Below are positions 25,482-33,578 of a DNA stretch of 64,000 nucleotides, in pieces. Source of the DNA: an uncultured Lysobacteraceae bacterium. GTDB lineage: Bacteria; Pseudomonadota; Gammaproteobacteria; Xanthomonadales; Xanthomonadaceae. The notes under the pieces were generated by a model. It did not search any database, had not been told where the DNA came from, and saw only the letters and a list, made by a program, of their open reading frames with translations. Position numbers and translations under genes: made by a program. The stretch spans positions 62,001 through 126,000 of the forward strand of contig CADECF010000005.1 of the NCBI GenBank assembly GCA_902825775.1, written 5' to 3'. How positions within the stretch are numbered: the stretch's first letter is position 1; each line of letters opens with the position of its first letter.

Positions 25482-26747
25482 ATGCGAATGGATGCCGTGG
25501 CCAATCCATGGTGGCAAGGCTTGCTGGCTGCGCTCGGCATCGGCTTGCTGATCGGCGCGATGCGCGAACGGCGCAAAGACGACCCCGATGCGGGACCGAC
25601 CGCCGCAGGCCTGCGCACGCATGCGCTGACGGCGCTGTTGGGCGCGGTGGCCTGGCAGCTCGGCCTGGCCGTGTTCGTGGCAGCGTTCGCCGCCGTCGCG
25701 CTGCTGACTTTCGCCGGCTACCGGCGCAGCGCCGAGCATGATCTGGGCCTGACCGGCGAAGTCGCCTTGCTGTTCAGCGCGCTGCTCGGCGCGCTGGCGA
25801 TGCGCACGCCCGCGCTCGCCGCTGGGCTCGGCGTCGCGGTCGCGGTGCTGCTGTACGCCAAGACCGCGTTGCACCGCTTCACCCGCCAGCTGATCAGCGA
25901 ACGCGAATTGCGCGACGGCTTGTTGCTGCTGGCCAGCGCATTGATCGTGCTGCCGTTGTTGCCGCGCGAGGCGGTCGATCCCTGGGGCGTGTTGAAACCG
26001 GCGGAGCTTTGGAAACTGGTCGTGTTGGTGATGGCGGCGGGCGTCGCCGGGCATGTCGCCCAGCGCCTGGTCGGCGCGCGCTACGGCATGCCGGTGGCGG
26101 GTTTCTTCGCCGGCTTCGCTTCGTCCACCGCCGCGGTTGCCGGTTTCGGGCAACGTGCGAAAGACGCGCCGGCGCTGCGTCGTTATGCGGTTTCGGCGGC
26201 GCTGTTCGCCAACCTCGGTTCATTGCTGTTGCTGGCCGGCGTGCTGGCCGCGGGCAATCTCACCTTGCTGCGAGCGAGCGCGGGATCGCTGTTCGCGGCG
26301 GGGTTGGCGTTGACGGCATTCGCCGCGTTCGGCCTGTGGCACACGCCAGCCGAGGAGGGGCAACGCGAGCAGGCGCAGACGCGCGCGTTCAAGCTCAGCC
26401 ATGCGCTGTCGTTCGCGCTCGCGGTGGCCGGCTTGCTGCTGCTGACGGCGTGGTTGCGCGAATGGGTCGGCGATCGCGGCGCACTGCTGGCCGCGGCGAT
26501 CGCGGCGATGGCCGAATTGCAGGCAGCGGCGGTCGCCGTCGGACAACTGGCGAATGCGCAGGCGTTGACGCTGGCGGAAGCGCGCTGGGGCATCGTGGCG
26601 CTGCTGGCGACCAGCTCGGCCGCCAAGTCCGTGCTCGCATTCTTGAGCGGCGGCGCGGGCTACGGTTGGCGTGTCGCGACGGGTTTGTTCGCCATGACCG
26701 TGGCCGCAGCGTGCGCCGCGTGGTGGTTGCCGACAGGAGCCATTTAG
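25482..26747 (+). CDS. MgtC/SapB-DUF4010 family membrane protein
   Basis: A 421-residue inner-membrane protein with about 12 helices. The N-terminal 135 residues resemble MgtC/SapB (LAALGIGLLIGAMRERR, then GLRTHALTALLGAV, the conserved Arg-rich loop). The rest is the DUF4010 domain (LWKLVVLVMAAGVAGHVAQR, GFASSTAAVAGF). MgtC proteins affect magnesium or phosphate homeostasis and virulence in other bacteria; here the role is unknown. Start at 25482 or two codons downstream at 25488, both after GGCGGAG. Confidence 0.85.
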   Translation: MRMDAVANPWWQGLLAALGIGLLIGAMRERRKDDPDAGPTAAGLRTHALTALLGAVAWQLGLAVFVAAFAAVALLTFAGYRRSAEHDLGLTGEVALLFSALLGALAMRTPALAAGLGVAVAVLLYAKTALHRFTRQLISERELRDGLLLLASALIVLPLLPREAVDPWGVLKPAELWKLVVLVMAAGVAGHVAQRLVGARYGMPVAGFFAGFASSTAAVAGFGQRAKDAPALRRYAVSAALFANLGSLLLLAGVLAAGNLTLLRASAGSLFAAGLALTAFAAFGLWHTPAEEGQREQAQTRAFKLSHALSFALAVAGLLLLTAWLREWVGDRGALLAAAIAAMAELQAAAVAVGQLANAQALTLAEARWGIVALLATSSAAKSVLAFLSGGAGYGWRVATGLFAMTVAAACAAWWLPTGAI

Positions 26748-26844
26748 TGCGTTCTGCGTGAGCCACTCGTGCTGCTGACAGCAGGCTGTCAGCAGCACCG
26801 CCCGAAGCTGTCGGCGTGCGCTGCGCACGACAGACGAGACCGGC

Positions 26845-27483
26845 ATGCCAATCCACGATCCAGACCGCCGCGACGCGATGCCGGACATCGACGCCTCGCG
26901 CCGGCGCTTGCTCGTGTCGGCCGCAGGCAGCGCCATCGCGTTGCCGTTCGTCGCCGCGTTCGCTCAAAACCCTTCCGCACAGACAGGACACGCCATGCAA
27001 GCACCCGCGCAACCGCAAGACGGCCGCCACGATTTCGATTTCTACCTCGGCCGCTGGCAGGTGCATAACCGGCGCCTCAAACAACGCTTCGTCGGCAGCG
27101 ACGAATGGGAGGAGTACGAGGCCACCGACGAAAGCCGGCCGATCCTCGGCGGCCTGGGCAGCATCGACGATTACCGCACCGAACATTTCGGTGGCGGTTT
27201 CCGCGGCATGGCGATCCGCTTCTTCGATCCCGCCACCGGCTTGTGGAGCGCGTACTGGTCGAGCAACCGCACCGGCAAGCTCGATCCGCCGGTCGTCGGC
27301 GGATTCAAAGACGGCATCGGCACGTTCTACGGCTGCGACAAGGACGGCGAGCGGCCCGTATCCGTGCGCTGCCTGTGGTCGGAGATCGCCGCCAAGCACG
27401 CGAAATGGGAACAGGCCTTCTCGATCGACGAGGGCCGCAACTGGGAAACCAATTGCGTCATGCACATGACGCGCATCGGCTGA
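26845..27483 (+). CDS. Tat-exported lipocalin-like protein of unknown function
   Basis: 212 residues (or 201 if translation starts at the ATG at 26878). A twin-arginine signal SRRRLLVSAAGSAIALPFVA precedes a mature domain of about 155 residues (DGRHDFDFYLGRWQVHNRRL ... GMAIRFFDPATGLWSAYWSS ... WETNCVMHMTR). The layout resembles DUF1579-like/lipocalin-like beta barrels that bind small ligands. The next gene encodes a close cytoplasmic paralog. Export by Tat suggests folding or cofactor binding before secretion. Confidence 0.75.
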   Translation: MPIHDPDRRDAMPDIDASRRRLLVSAAGSAIALPFVAAFAQNPSAQTGHAMQAPAQPQDGRHDFDFYLGRWQVHNRRLKQRFVGSDEWEEYEATDESRPILGGLGSIDDYRTEHFGGGFRGMAIRFFDPATGLWSAYWSSNRTGKLDPPVVGGFKDGIGTFYGCDKDGERPVSVRCLWSEIAAKHAKWEQAFSIDEGRNWETNCVMHMTRIG

Positions 27484-27496
27484 GGATACGACCGCC

Positions 27497-27982
27497 ATGA
27501 ACGACATCGCCAACGAATACGACGGCCGCCACGATTTCGACTTCTTCCACGGCCGCTGGCAGCTGCGCAACGAACGCCTGCGGCAACGCCTGGCCGGCAG
27601 CGGCGACTGGGAAGTCTTCGCTTCCACCCAGGATTGCGAACCGATCCTCGGTGGCCTGGGCAACATCGACAATTTCCTCACCGAATGGGATGGCGGCTTC
27701 ATCGGCATGAGCCTGCGCCTGTTCGATCCGCAGACGCGGCAATGGAGCATCTACTGGGCCAGCAACCGCACCGGCGTGCTGGATCCGCCCGTGGTCGGCC
27801 GATTCGAGGACGGCGTCGGCACTTTTTACGGCCACGACACGCACGAAGGCCGGCCGGTGCGGGTGCGTTTCGTCTGGTCCGAGATCACCGCGACCAGCGC
27901 GCTGTGGCAGCAGGCGCTGTCGATCGACGACGGCCGGACCTGGGAAACCAACTGGTATATGCGCATGACGCGCGTGGCCTGA
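27497..27982 (+). CDS. Cytoplasmic paralog of the preceding lipocalin-like protein
   Basis: 161 residues, no signal peptide. It aligns along its full length with the mature part of the upstream protein (DGRHDFDFFHGRWQLRNERL, EPILGGLGNIDNFLTEW, GMSLRLFDPQTRQWSIYWAS, WETNWYMRMTR), so the pair is a tandem duplication. Only 13 bases separate them, implying one transcript. Function unknown; the conserved Trp and Asp residues line a possible ligand pocket. Confidence 0.8.
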   Translation: MNDIANEYDGRHDFDFFHGRWQLRNERLRQRLAGSGDWEVFASTQDCEPILGGLGNIDNFLTEWDGGFIGMSLRLFDPQTRQWSIYWASNRTGVLDPPVVGRFEDGVGTFYGHDTHEGRPVRVRFVWSEITATSALWQQALSIDDGRTWETNWYMRMTRVA

Positions 27983-28000
27983 CCGCAGCGCTGCCTGCTC

Positions 28001-28076
28001 TGTAGAGCGGAGCTCGCTCCGCTGTCGCTCTCCCCGCGTCGATAAACGAAGCAGCGGGGCAAGCTCCGCTCTACAG
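28001..28076. repeat. GTAG-ended inverted repeat, family E
   Basis: TGTAGAGCGGAGCTCGCTCC at 28001, mirrored by GCAAGCTCCGCTCTACA ending at 28075. It lies between the lipocalin-like pair and the NIPSNAP gene, 18 bases after the stop codon. Confidence 0.88.
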
Positions 28077-28120
28077 AGCCAGGATCGAGGGCCGAACCCA
28101 GCATCACTAAGGAAAATTCT

Positions 28121-28873
28121 GTGGAAACCGCAATCCAAGCTGAGCGCTACCCCATCGTGGAGCTTCGCCAATACACGCTCCATCCCGGACAGCGCGACAC
28201 CTTGATCGACCTGTTCGAACGCCACTTCATCGAATCGCAGAACGAAGTCGGCATGGACGTGCTGGCGCACTACCGCGACATCGACGATCCCGATGTCTTC
28301 GTCTGGTTCCGCGGCTTCCGCGACATGGTTTCCCGCGGAGAATGCCTGTCCGCGTTCTACATCGATGGCGCGGCATGGCGCATGCATCGCGAGGCCGCCA
28401 ACGCCACCATGCTGGATTCGGACAACGTGCTGCTGCTACGCGAGGCGCGCGCGGGCAGCGGGTTCGCGCCGGCGTCGCAGCCGCGTGCTGCGATAGGGAC
28501 GTCGCCCGCGGCCCCGCCTTTGGTCGTCGTCACGACCTACTCGTTCGCCGAGGCCGCCGATGCGGACTTCATCGATTTCTTCGAAAGCACGCTCGTGCCG
28601 GGCATCACGGCTGCCGGGGCGAAACTGCTCGCAGCGTACGCGACCGAGCAAAGCGCCAACAACTTCCCGCGCCTGCCGGTGCGCGAGGGCGAGAACGTAT
28701 TCGTTTGGGTGGCGCAGTTCGATAGCCAGGCCGGGTACGAACGCTATCGGCGGGCGATCGATGCATCGCCGCATTGGCGCGACGCGGTGCAACCGGAACT
28801 GTCGCGGCGCCTGATCGCGCCGCCGGCGGTGCGTCGGCTGGCGCCCGCCGCGCGTTCGCTGGTGCGGGACTGA
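28121..28873 (+). CDS. NIPSNAP family protein
   Basis: 250 residues, starting at GTG 28121 after a good Shine-Dalgarno (AAGGAAA, 28109-28115). Two ferredoxin-like NIPSNAP domains: residues 8-105 (VELRQYTLHPGQRDTLIDLF, GFRDMVSRGECLSAFY) and about 128-225 (VVTTYSFAEAADADFIDFF, FVWVAQFDSQAGYERYRRA). Family functions are poorly known (in eukaryotes linked to mitochondrial vesicles). The gene is followed 46 bases on by a WYL regulator. Confidence 0.88.
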   Translation: METAIQAERYPIVELRQYTLHPGQRDTLIDLFERHFIESQNEVGMDVLAHYRDIDDPDVFVWFRGFRDMVSRGECLSAFYIDGAAWRMHREAANATMLDSDNVLLLREARAGSGFAPASQPRAAIGTSPAAPPLVVVTTYSFAEAADADFIDFFESTLVPGITAAGAKLLAAYATEQSANNFPRLPVREGENVFVWVAQFDSQAGYERYRRAIDASPHWRDAVQPELSRRLIAPPAVRRLAPAARSLVRD

Positions 28874-28919
28874 GCGATGCGGACATTGAGTCGCGAAGAG
28901 CTCCGCGCGATGATGCCGC

Positions 28920-29609
28920 ATGCGCCGCGCCGACCGACTGTTCCTGATCATCCACGCCTTGCGCGGACGCCGCTCGGCGATGCCCGCGCGCGCCCTGGCC
29001 GAGACGCTAGACGTGTCGTTGCGCACCGTGTACCGCGACGTCGCCGACCTGCAGCTGTCGGGCGTACCGATCGAGGGCGAAGCCGGCGTGGGCTATATGC
29101 TCCGCAAGGGCTCGGACATACCGCCGCTCATGTTCAACATCGATGAGCTCGAGGCGCTGGTGGTGGGCACGCGCTTCGTGCGCGCGTTCGGCGGCGAGCG
29201 GCTGGGCCTGGGCGCGAAAGCCGCATTGCTGAAGATCGAGGCGGTATTGCCGCCGGAGTTGCGCGAGCGCAGCCAGCGCACGCGCATTTTCGCGCCGACG
29301 CTGGCCGAACGCATCGAATCCACCGGCATGATCGACCGCCTGCACGCCGCGATCGAGGCACGCAAGCTGCTGCGCCTGGACTATCGCGATAAGGACGAAC
29401 GCATCACCACGCGCGAGGTCGAACCCCTGTGCCTGGCCTTCTGGGGCGGCACCTGGACGCTCGGCGCCTGGTGCCGGTTGCGCGAGGATTTCCGCAACTT
29501 CCGGCCCGATCGCATCGCCGCGATCCACGACGACGGGATTATTTTCCCGGAAACCGACGCGCATGGCTTCGATGCCTATCTGCGCGCGGTCAACGCATCG
29601 CCGCTTTAA
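28920..29609 (+). CDS. YafY-type HTH/WYL domain regulator
   Basis: 229 residues. Winged helix at 1-60 (RADRLFLIIHALRGRRSAMP, SLRTVYRDVADLQLSG), then a WYL domain (about 130-225) that in this family senses a ligand or nucleic acid. The WYL triad appears as LRLDYRD rather than WYL. It may regulate the preceding NIPSNAP and lipocalin-like genes. An ATG at 28877 is in another frame and is not the start. Confidence 0.9.
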   Translation: MRRADRLFLIIHALRGRRSAMPARALAETLDVSLRTVYRDVADLQLSGVPIEGEAGVGYMLRKGSDIPPLMFNIDELEALVVGTRFVRAFGGERLGLGAKAALLKIEAVLPPELRERSQRTRIFAPTLAERIESTGMIDRLHAAIEARKLLRLDYRDKDERITTREVEPLCLAFWGGTWTLGAWCRLREDFRNFRPDRIAAIHDDGIIFPETDAHGFDAYLRAVNASPL

Positions 29610-29614
29610 AGGCT

Positions 29615-29786
29615 CCCTCTCCCGCTTGCGGGAGAGGGCTGGGGAGAGGGCGCGCGGAATCTCAGATCGCGTCAAACCGAGATGGGGGCGGTGCGTTCTT
29701 TGCCGGCAAGCGCGCGAATCGAACCGGCGTCGCCATCTGCAATCGCGCGCGCCCTCTCCCAACCCTCTCCCGCAAGCGGGAGAGGG
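29615..29786. repeat. Large inverted repeat, family G
   Basis: Arms of about 38 bases (29615-29652 and 29746-29786) built from CCCTCTCCCGCTTGCGGGAG plus a GGGAGAGGGCGCGCG tail, separated by about 95 bases. Each arm is itself a hairpin. A single arm copy occurs at 59032-59071. It occupies the gap between convergent genes (WYL regulator and phhA). Confidence 0.88.
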
Positions 29787-29802
29787 CTAAAGCGAAGCGC
29801 AA

Positions 29803-30690
29803 TCACACATCGCCATCGCTCGCCCAACCCTCGCCTGTGCCGCGCGTAAAGACCTCATCGCCATCGAGCACCGTGCCCGCCGGATACGAATCCTGCGACG
29901 CCAGCCTCGCATAGATCGGCGTGAAGTCCGGCTCGGTCGCCTCGATCAGCTGTTCGAAGCTGTCGATCACGAAATAAGTCTTCTGATAGGTATCGATGCG
30001 GTACCGCGTGCGCATGATCCGCTCCAGATCGAAGCCGATCCGGTTCGGCGCATCGCTCTCCAGGCAATAGATCGACTCGCCTTTCGACGAGACGATGCCG
30101 CTGCCGTAGATGCGCAGGCCTTCCTTCTGCCGGATCAGGCCGAACTCCACCGTGTACCAATACAGCCGCGTCAACGCCGTCAGCGCCTCGGGGCCGATGC
30201 CGTGCGCCTTTACGCCGCCGCGGCCGTAGGCCTGCATGTAGTCGGCGAACAAGGGATTCATCAGCAGCGGCACGTGGCCGAAAAGATCGTGGAACAGGTC
30301 GGGTTCTTCGATGTAGTCGATCTGTTCGGGCTTGCGGATCCACCACGTCACCGGGAAGCGGCGGTTGGCCAGATGGTCGAAGAAATCCAGCTCCGGCAGC
30401 AGGCCTTCCACGCCGATCAGTTCCCAACCGGTGGCGTCGCGCATCACCCGGTTGAGATCGCTGAATTTCGGGATGCGATCCGGCGTCATGCCCATCGCGT
30501 CCTGCGCCACCAGGAATTCGTCGCTGGCGCGGCCGAGCAGGACCTGGCGCTGGCGTTCGTACAGCTGGCGCCAGACATCGTGGTCTTGCGCGGTGTAATC
30601 GGCCCAGGGCTGCTCGACGATGCCGGTGGCATAGACCGGCACCTTGCCCTTGTCGGTATGCAGGTTTTCGACGCGGCGCGGTTGGTTCAT
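29803..30690 (-). CDS. phhA: Phenylalanine 4-monooxygenase
   Basis: Iron- and pterin-dependent hydroxylase converting phenylalanine to tyrosine, 295 residues. The iron ligands are His134 and His139 (FHDLFGHVPLL) and Glu182 (YWYTVEFGL). GSGIVSSKGES and the C-terminal catalytic-domain signature are intact. The regulatory and tetramerisation domains of the animal enzyme are absent, as usual in bacteria. Start at 30690 (MNQPRRVENL), supported by CAGGAG upstream. It is divergent from an Lrp regulator, with Lrp-type dyads between them. The pterin recycling gene phhB is not adjacent. Confidence 0.97.
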   Translation of the reverse strand: MNQPRRVENLHTDKGKVPVYATGIVEQPWADYTAQDHDVWRQLYERQRQVLLGRASDEFLVAQDAMGMTPDRIPKFSDLNRVMRDATGWELIGVEGLLPELDFFDHLANRRFPVTWWIRKPEQIDYIEEPDLFHDLFGHVPLLMNPLFADYMQAYGRGGVKAHGIGPEALTALTRLYWYTVEFGLIRQKEGLRIYGSGIVSSKGESIYCLESDAPNRIGFDLERIMRTRYRIDTYQKTYFVIDSFEQLIEATEPDFTPIYARLASQDSYPAGTVLDGDEVFTRGTGEGWASDGDV

Positions 30691-30734
30691 GGCGGCAACT
30701 CCTGGACGATCTACGACTTTAATCGCGAATCCGC

Positions 30735-30787
30735 GCAACAAGGTTGCATAATTGCGGCGGATAGCCGATTTGATGCAATATTATTGC
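30735..30787. promoter_or_regulatory. Two Lrp-type dyads in the phhA-lrp divergent gap
   Basis: Perfect dyads GCAAC-AAG-GTTGC (30735-30747) and GCAATA-T-TATTGC (30775-30787), centres 40 bases apart (about four helical turns), with a partial GCATAATTGC between. GCAA/TTGC half-sites and helical phasing are typical of Lrp/AsnC binding regions. The sequence is AT-rich compared with the flanks and must contain both divergent promoters. Confidence 0.65.
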
Positions 30788-30813
30788 GTTATCAGTCGAT
30801 AAGTTGGCCGAAA

Positions 30814-31287
30814 ATGCCTAAAACAGCGCTAGACCGCACCGATTTATTGCTCCTGGCCGAGCTGCAGCGCAATGGCCGCCTGACCAATGCGGAGCTGGCC
30901 GAGCGTGTGCACTTATCGGCCTCGGCCTGCCTGCGCCGCGTGCAGCGGCTCGAACGCGAAGGCGTGGTGGCGGGCTATCGCGCCGAAGTCGATCCCGAAA
31001 AGGTCGGCCTGGGCCTGCAGGCCTTCGTGCGCGTGCATTTGACGCACCACGATGCCGCATCGGTCGCTGCGTTCGCGCATTTCGTCAACGAGTGGGACGA
31101 GGTGGTCGCCTGCCATGCGCTCACCGGCGACATGGATTACCTGCTGCAGATCGCGGTGCGCGATCTAGAACACTTCTCGCGCTTCCTGCTCGACCGGCTG
31201 CTCGGCCAGAGCGGCGTGGCCGACGTCAATTCCAGTTTCGTGTTGCGCACGGTGAAGGCCTTGCGCGGTTTGCCGCTGCCCGCGTAG
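30814..31287 (+). CDS. Lrp/AsnC-family regulator
   Basis: 157 residues. N-terminal helix-turn-helix (LDRTDLLLLAELQRNGRLTN, LSASACLRRVQRLEREGVV) and a C-terminal RAM ligand-binding domain (about 70-150, GDMDYLLQIAVRDLEHFSRF). The start ATG at 30814 is the only one placing the HTH at the N-terminus. By position it probably controls phhA, with an aromatic amino acid as likely effector. Confidence 0.92.
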   Translation: MPKTALDRTDLLLLAELQRNGRLTNAELAERVHLSASACLRRVQRLEREGVVAGYRAEVDPEKVGLGLQAFVRVHLTHHDAASVAAFAHFVNEWDEVVACHALTGDMDYLLQIAVRDLEHFSRFLLDRLLGQSGVADVNSSFVLRTVKALRGLPLPA

Positions 31288-31308
31288 CTTCGCTTTTCGT
31301 GCGTTCCT

Positions 31309-31375
31309 GTCATCCCGAGCGAAGCGAGGGATCCGCTTTCCGGGCGAGTAGATCCCTCGCTTCGCTCGGGATGAC
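31309..31375. repeat. Inverted repeat family C, second copy
   Basis: Begins GTCATCCCGAGCGAAGCGAG (31309) and ends CTCGGGATGAC (31375). It lies between the Lrp gene and the DUF2238 gene and matches the 14258 copy. Confidence 0.88.
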
Positions 31376-31430
31376 AGCTAAAAGAATAGGCGGGATACCG
31401 CCCCCGCTAAAAATGCAACGGAGACCCGCG

Positions 31431-32063
31431 ATGAGCGCACCGATCGCCCAACCCCCATCGCGAATCGAACGGATCCTCCTGCTCGCGCTGGTCGCCGGTG
31501 CGTTGGTCTATTCGGGCATCGCGCCGAAAGACCGCCTGACCTGGTTCATGGAAGTGGTATGGGTGATCGTGGCGTTGCCGCTGATCTATTTCCGCTGGCC
31601 GCGCTTTCCGCTGACGCGATTGTTGTGCTGGTTGCTGGCCGCGCATGCGTTGGTATTGATCCATGGCGGCGCTTACACCTATGCAGAAACGCCGTTGGGA
31701 TTCTGGTTGCGCGACGTCTTCCATTTCGAGCGCAATCCGTGGGACCGCGTCGGCCATTTCATGCAGGGCTTCGTGCCGGCGATCCTGGCCCGCGAGCTGC
31801 TGTTGCGGCTGACACCGCTCAAGCGCGGCGGTTGGCTGGTGTACCTGGTCTTGGCGGCGTGCCTGAGTTTTTCGGCGTTTTTCGAGCTGATCGAATGGTG
31901 GGCGGCGCTGGCGTTCGGCGCCGATGCCGATGCGTTCCTGGCCACGCAGGGCGATCAATGGGATACGCAGTGGGATATGTTTTTGTGTTTGGTTGGTGCG
32001 GCGTTGTCGCTGTTGGTGTGGTCGCGCCTGCACGACCGCCAGCTCGGCGTTCAAGTTCTGTAG
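31431..32063 (+). CDS. DUF2238 (YjdF-like) membrane protein
   Basis: 210 residues, about six membrane helices. The conserved HGGAYTYAETPLG, DRVGHFMQGFVPAIL and FFELIEWWAAL segments are the DUF2238 hallmarks (buried His and Glu residues). Start at 31431 after GGAGA. Function unknown. The stop codon TAG (32061-32063) is the GTAG of a family E repeat. Confidence 0.88.
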   Translation: MSAPIAQPPSRIERILLLALVAGALVYSGIAPKDRLTWFMEVVWVIVALPLIYFRWPRFPLTRLLCWLLAAHALVLIHGGAYTYAETPLGFWLRDVFHFERNPWDRVGHFMQGFVPAILARELLLRLTPLKRGGWLVYLVLAACLSFSAFFELIEWWAALAFGADADAFLATQGDQWDTQWDMFLCLVGAALSLLVWSRLHDRQLGVQVL

Positions 32064-32375
32064 AGCGGAGCTTGCTCCGCTGCTGTTGCCCTTAAAGCCG
32101 TCATCCCCGCGAAGGCGGGATCCAGCGACTTTGCTCTGCTCTTCGTAGAGCGGGGCTTGCTCCGCTGCTCCTTGCTTGTGGCTTCTCGCGACCTGCATCA
32201 CTGCGTTCGTGGTTCCGTCCGCTAAAAACGCGACCGGGTACCCTCGGCAAGCTCAAGCCTGTCCTGAGCTCGACGAAGACGGTTTGAAGGCAAGGGCAAA
32301 ATGGGTCCCAGCGTTCGCTGGGATGACGGTTTTTGAAGGGCAAGAGCAGCGGAGCAAGCTCCGCTCTACAGAGCG
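32060..32375. repeat. Cluster of inverted repeats (families E, D and another)
   Basis: The 345-base gap 32064-32408 is mostly repeat: E at 32060-32085, D at about 32099-32123, E at about 32145-32170, a fragment resembling a further dispersed repeat (CAAGCCTGTCCTGAGCTCGA, near 32254-32273), D at about 32305-32331 and an inverted E end at about 32349-32373. The order E-D-E...D-E' is like that at 21352. No gene seen. Confidence 0.82.
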
Positions 32376-32408
32376 AGTTCTGCAAGTACTGAACCCTTCT
32401 TCGGACGC

Positions 32409-33395
32409 TTATCGCCGTTCGGCCATGAAATCACGAATGGCGGCGACGAATTCCGCATTATTTTCGTAGTACGAAATGTGCCCGCCGTCCAGCGTCACCG
32501 TCTTCTGATTGGGGAAACGGAAGCGCTTGTACTCGTCCGGCCCTACCGCGTAATCCTTACTGCCGGTTATGACGAGCACCGGCGATTCGATATCCGCGGT
32601 CGCCGGCGCGTAGTCGATCCAATACTCGGGATAAGCATCGCGCTGATCGAAGATCGCGTTGCCGAAGCCCCTCGATCGCTCGTAGCCGCCGTCGATCTCG
32701 CTCATCGCACGGATGCTGTCCGTATCCTCGGTGAGGAAGCGATAGCCCTTGCCGCTCTGCATCAGTGCCGCGCGCGCTTTTTCGCGTCCCTCGGCCAGCG
32801 CGGCTTCGTCCGCGTCGTCGGCCACCGATACCACGGTCTTGCCCAGCAGCCGATTGACGAAATCGATCTGCATGCGCGAATTTTCGGGACCGAGGAAATG
32901 CAGAGTGATATTGGCCAGGATCAGTTCCGACACGTGCTGCGGATAGCGCTTGGCGTAATCCACGGCCAGGATGCCGCCGAACGAATGCGCGATCAGGCAC
33001 AGCTTGTCCACGCCCAACGCCTGGCGGGCTTCTTCGAGATCCTGGACGACGCGATCGAGGCGATAGTTCTGCGCATCCGGCGATTTGCCGGAACCTCGCT
33101 GGTCCAGCCATACCATCGTCAGGAAATCTTCGAGCTTGTCGGCGCCCATCTTTTCGGTCGACAGCGAGCCCTGGCCGGGCCCGCCGTGCACGAGCATGCA
33201 AACCGGGCCTTTGCCGGCGACTTTCAGATAAATTTCGGCGCCGTCGGACATCTTGATGCGCCGTTCGCCGGCCGCGAGTGCGGGCGTCGGTGCCGCCGCC
33301 GACGCTGCGGCCGCGGGAGGCGGCGAAGGCGCCGTGGCGGGCCGTGCGCAGGCGGCCAGGGCGAGGATGAGGAGGCTGCAGGGAAGGGTGCGCAT
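32409..33395 (-). CDS. Alpha/beta hydrolase lipoprotein (S33, proline iminopeptidase-like)
   Basis: 328 residues. Lipoprotein signal with lipobox LAAC (Cys16), an Ala/Pro-rich linker, then the hydrolase: HGGPG at 70-74, nucleophile Ser138 in AHSFGG, acid in GSKDYAVG and base in GGHISYYE. Likely releases N-terminal residues from small peptides, in the periplasm or at the outer membrane. The start at 33395 is fixed by the signal. It is divergent from the TonB-dependent receptor, suggesting shared substrate handling. Confidence 0.87.
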   Translation of the reverse strand: MRTLPCSLLILALAACARPATAPSPPPAAAASAAAPTPALAAGERRIKMSDGAEIYLKVAGKGPVCMLVHGGPGQGSLSTEKMGADKLEDFLTMVWLDQRGSGKSPDAQNYRLDRVVQDLEEARQALGVDKLCLIAHSFGGILAVDYAKRYPQHVSELILANITLHFLGPENSRMQIDFVNRLLGKTVVSVADDADEAALAEGREKARAALMQSGKGYRFLTEDTDSIRAMSEIDGGYERSRGFGNAIFDQRDAYPEYWIDYAPATADIESPVLVITGSKDYAVGPDEYKRFRFPNQKTVTLDGGHISYYENNAEFVAAIRDFMAERR

Positions 33396-33578
33396 GAGGA
33401 TCCATCCGTCGGGGCTCGTCGACACGTTAGCCGGCGGCGGCCGCCGTATGGAATGCCACACGTCACGGAGCCAATCCGTATGGTGCGACGCCGCCGTGGC
33501 CCGCACATTACGAATCTGTAACAATTGCCGGGCGAGGGGAACACCGCCGCGTCCGCCCAGCCTTCCGAGGAAACCGCC

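Noticed and set aside
28877-29146. An upstream start ATG for the WYL regulator
   Set aside because: It is in a different reading frame from the HTH and WYL sequence.
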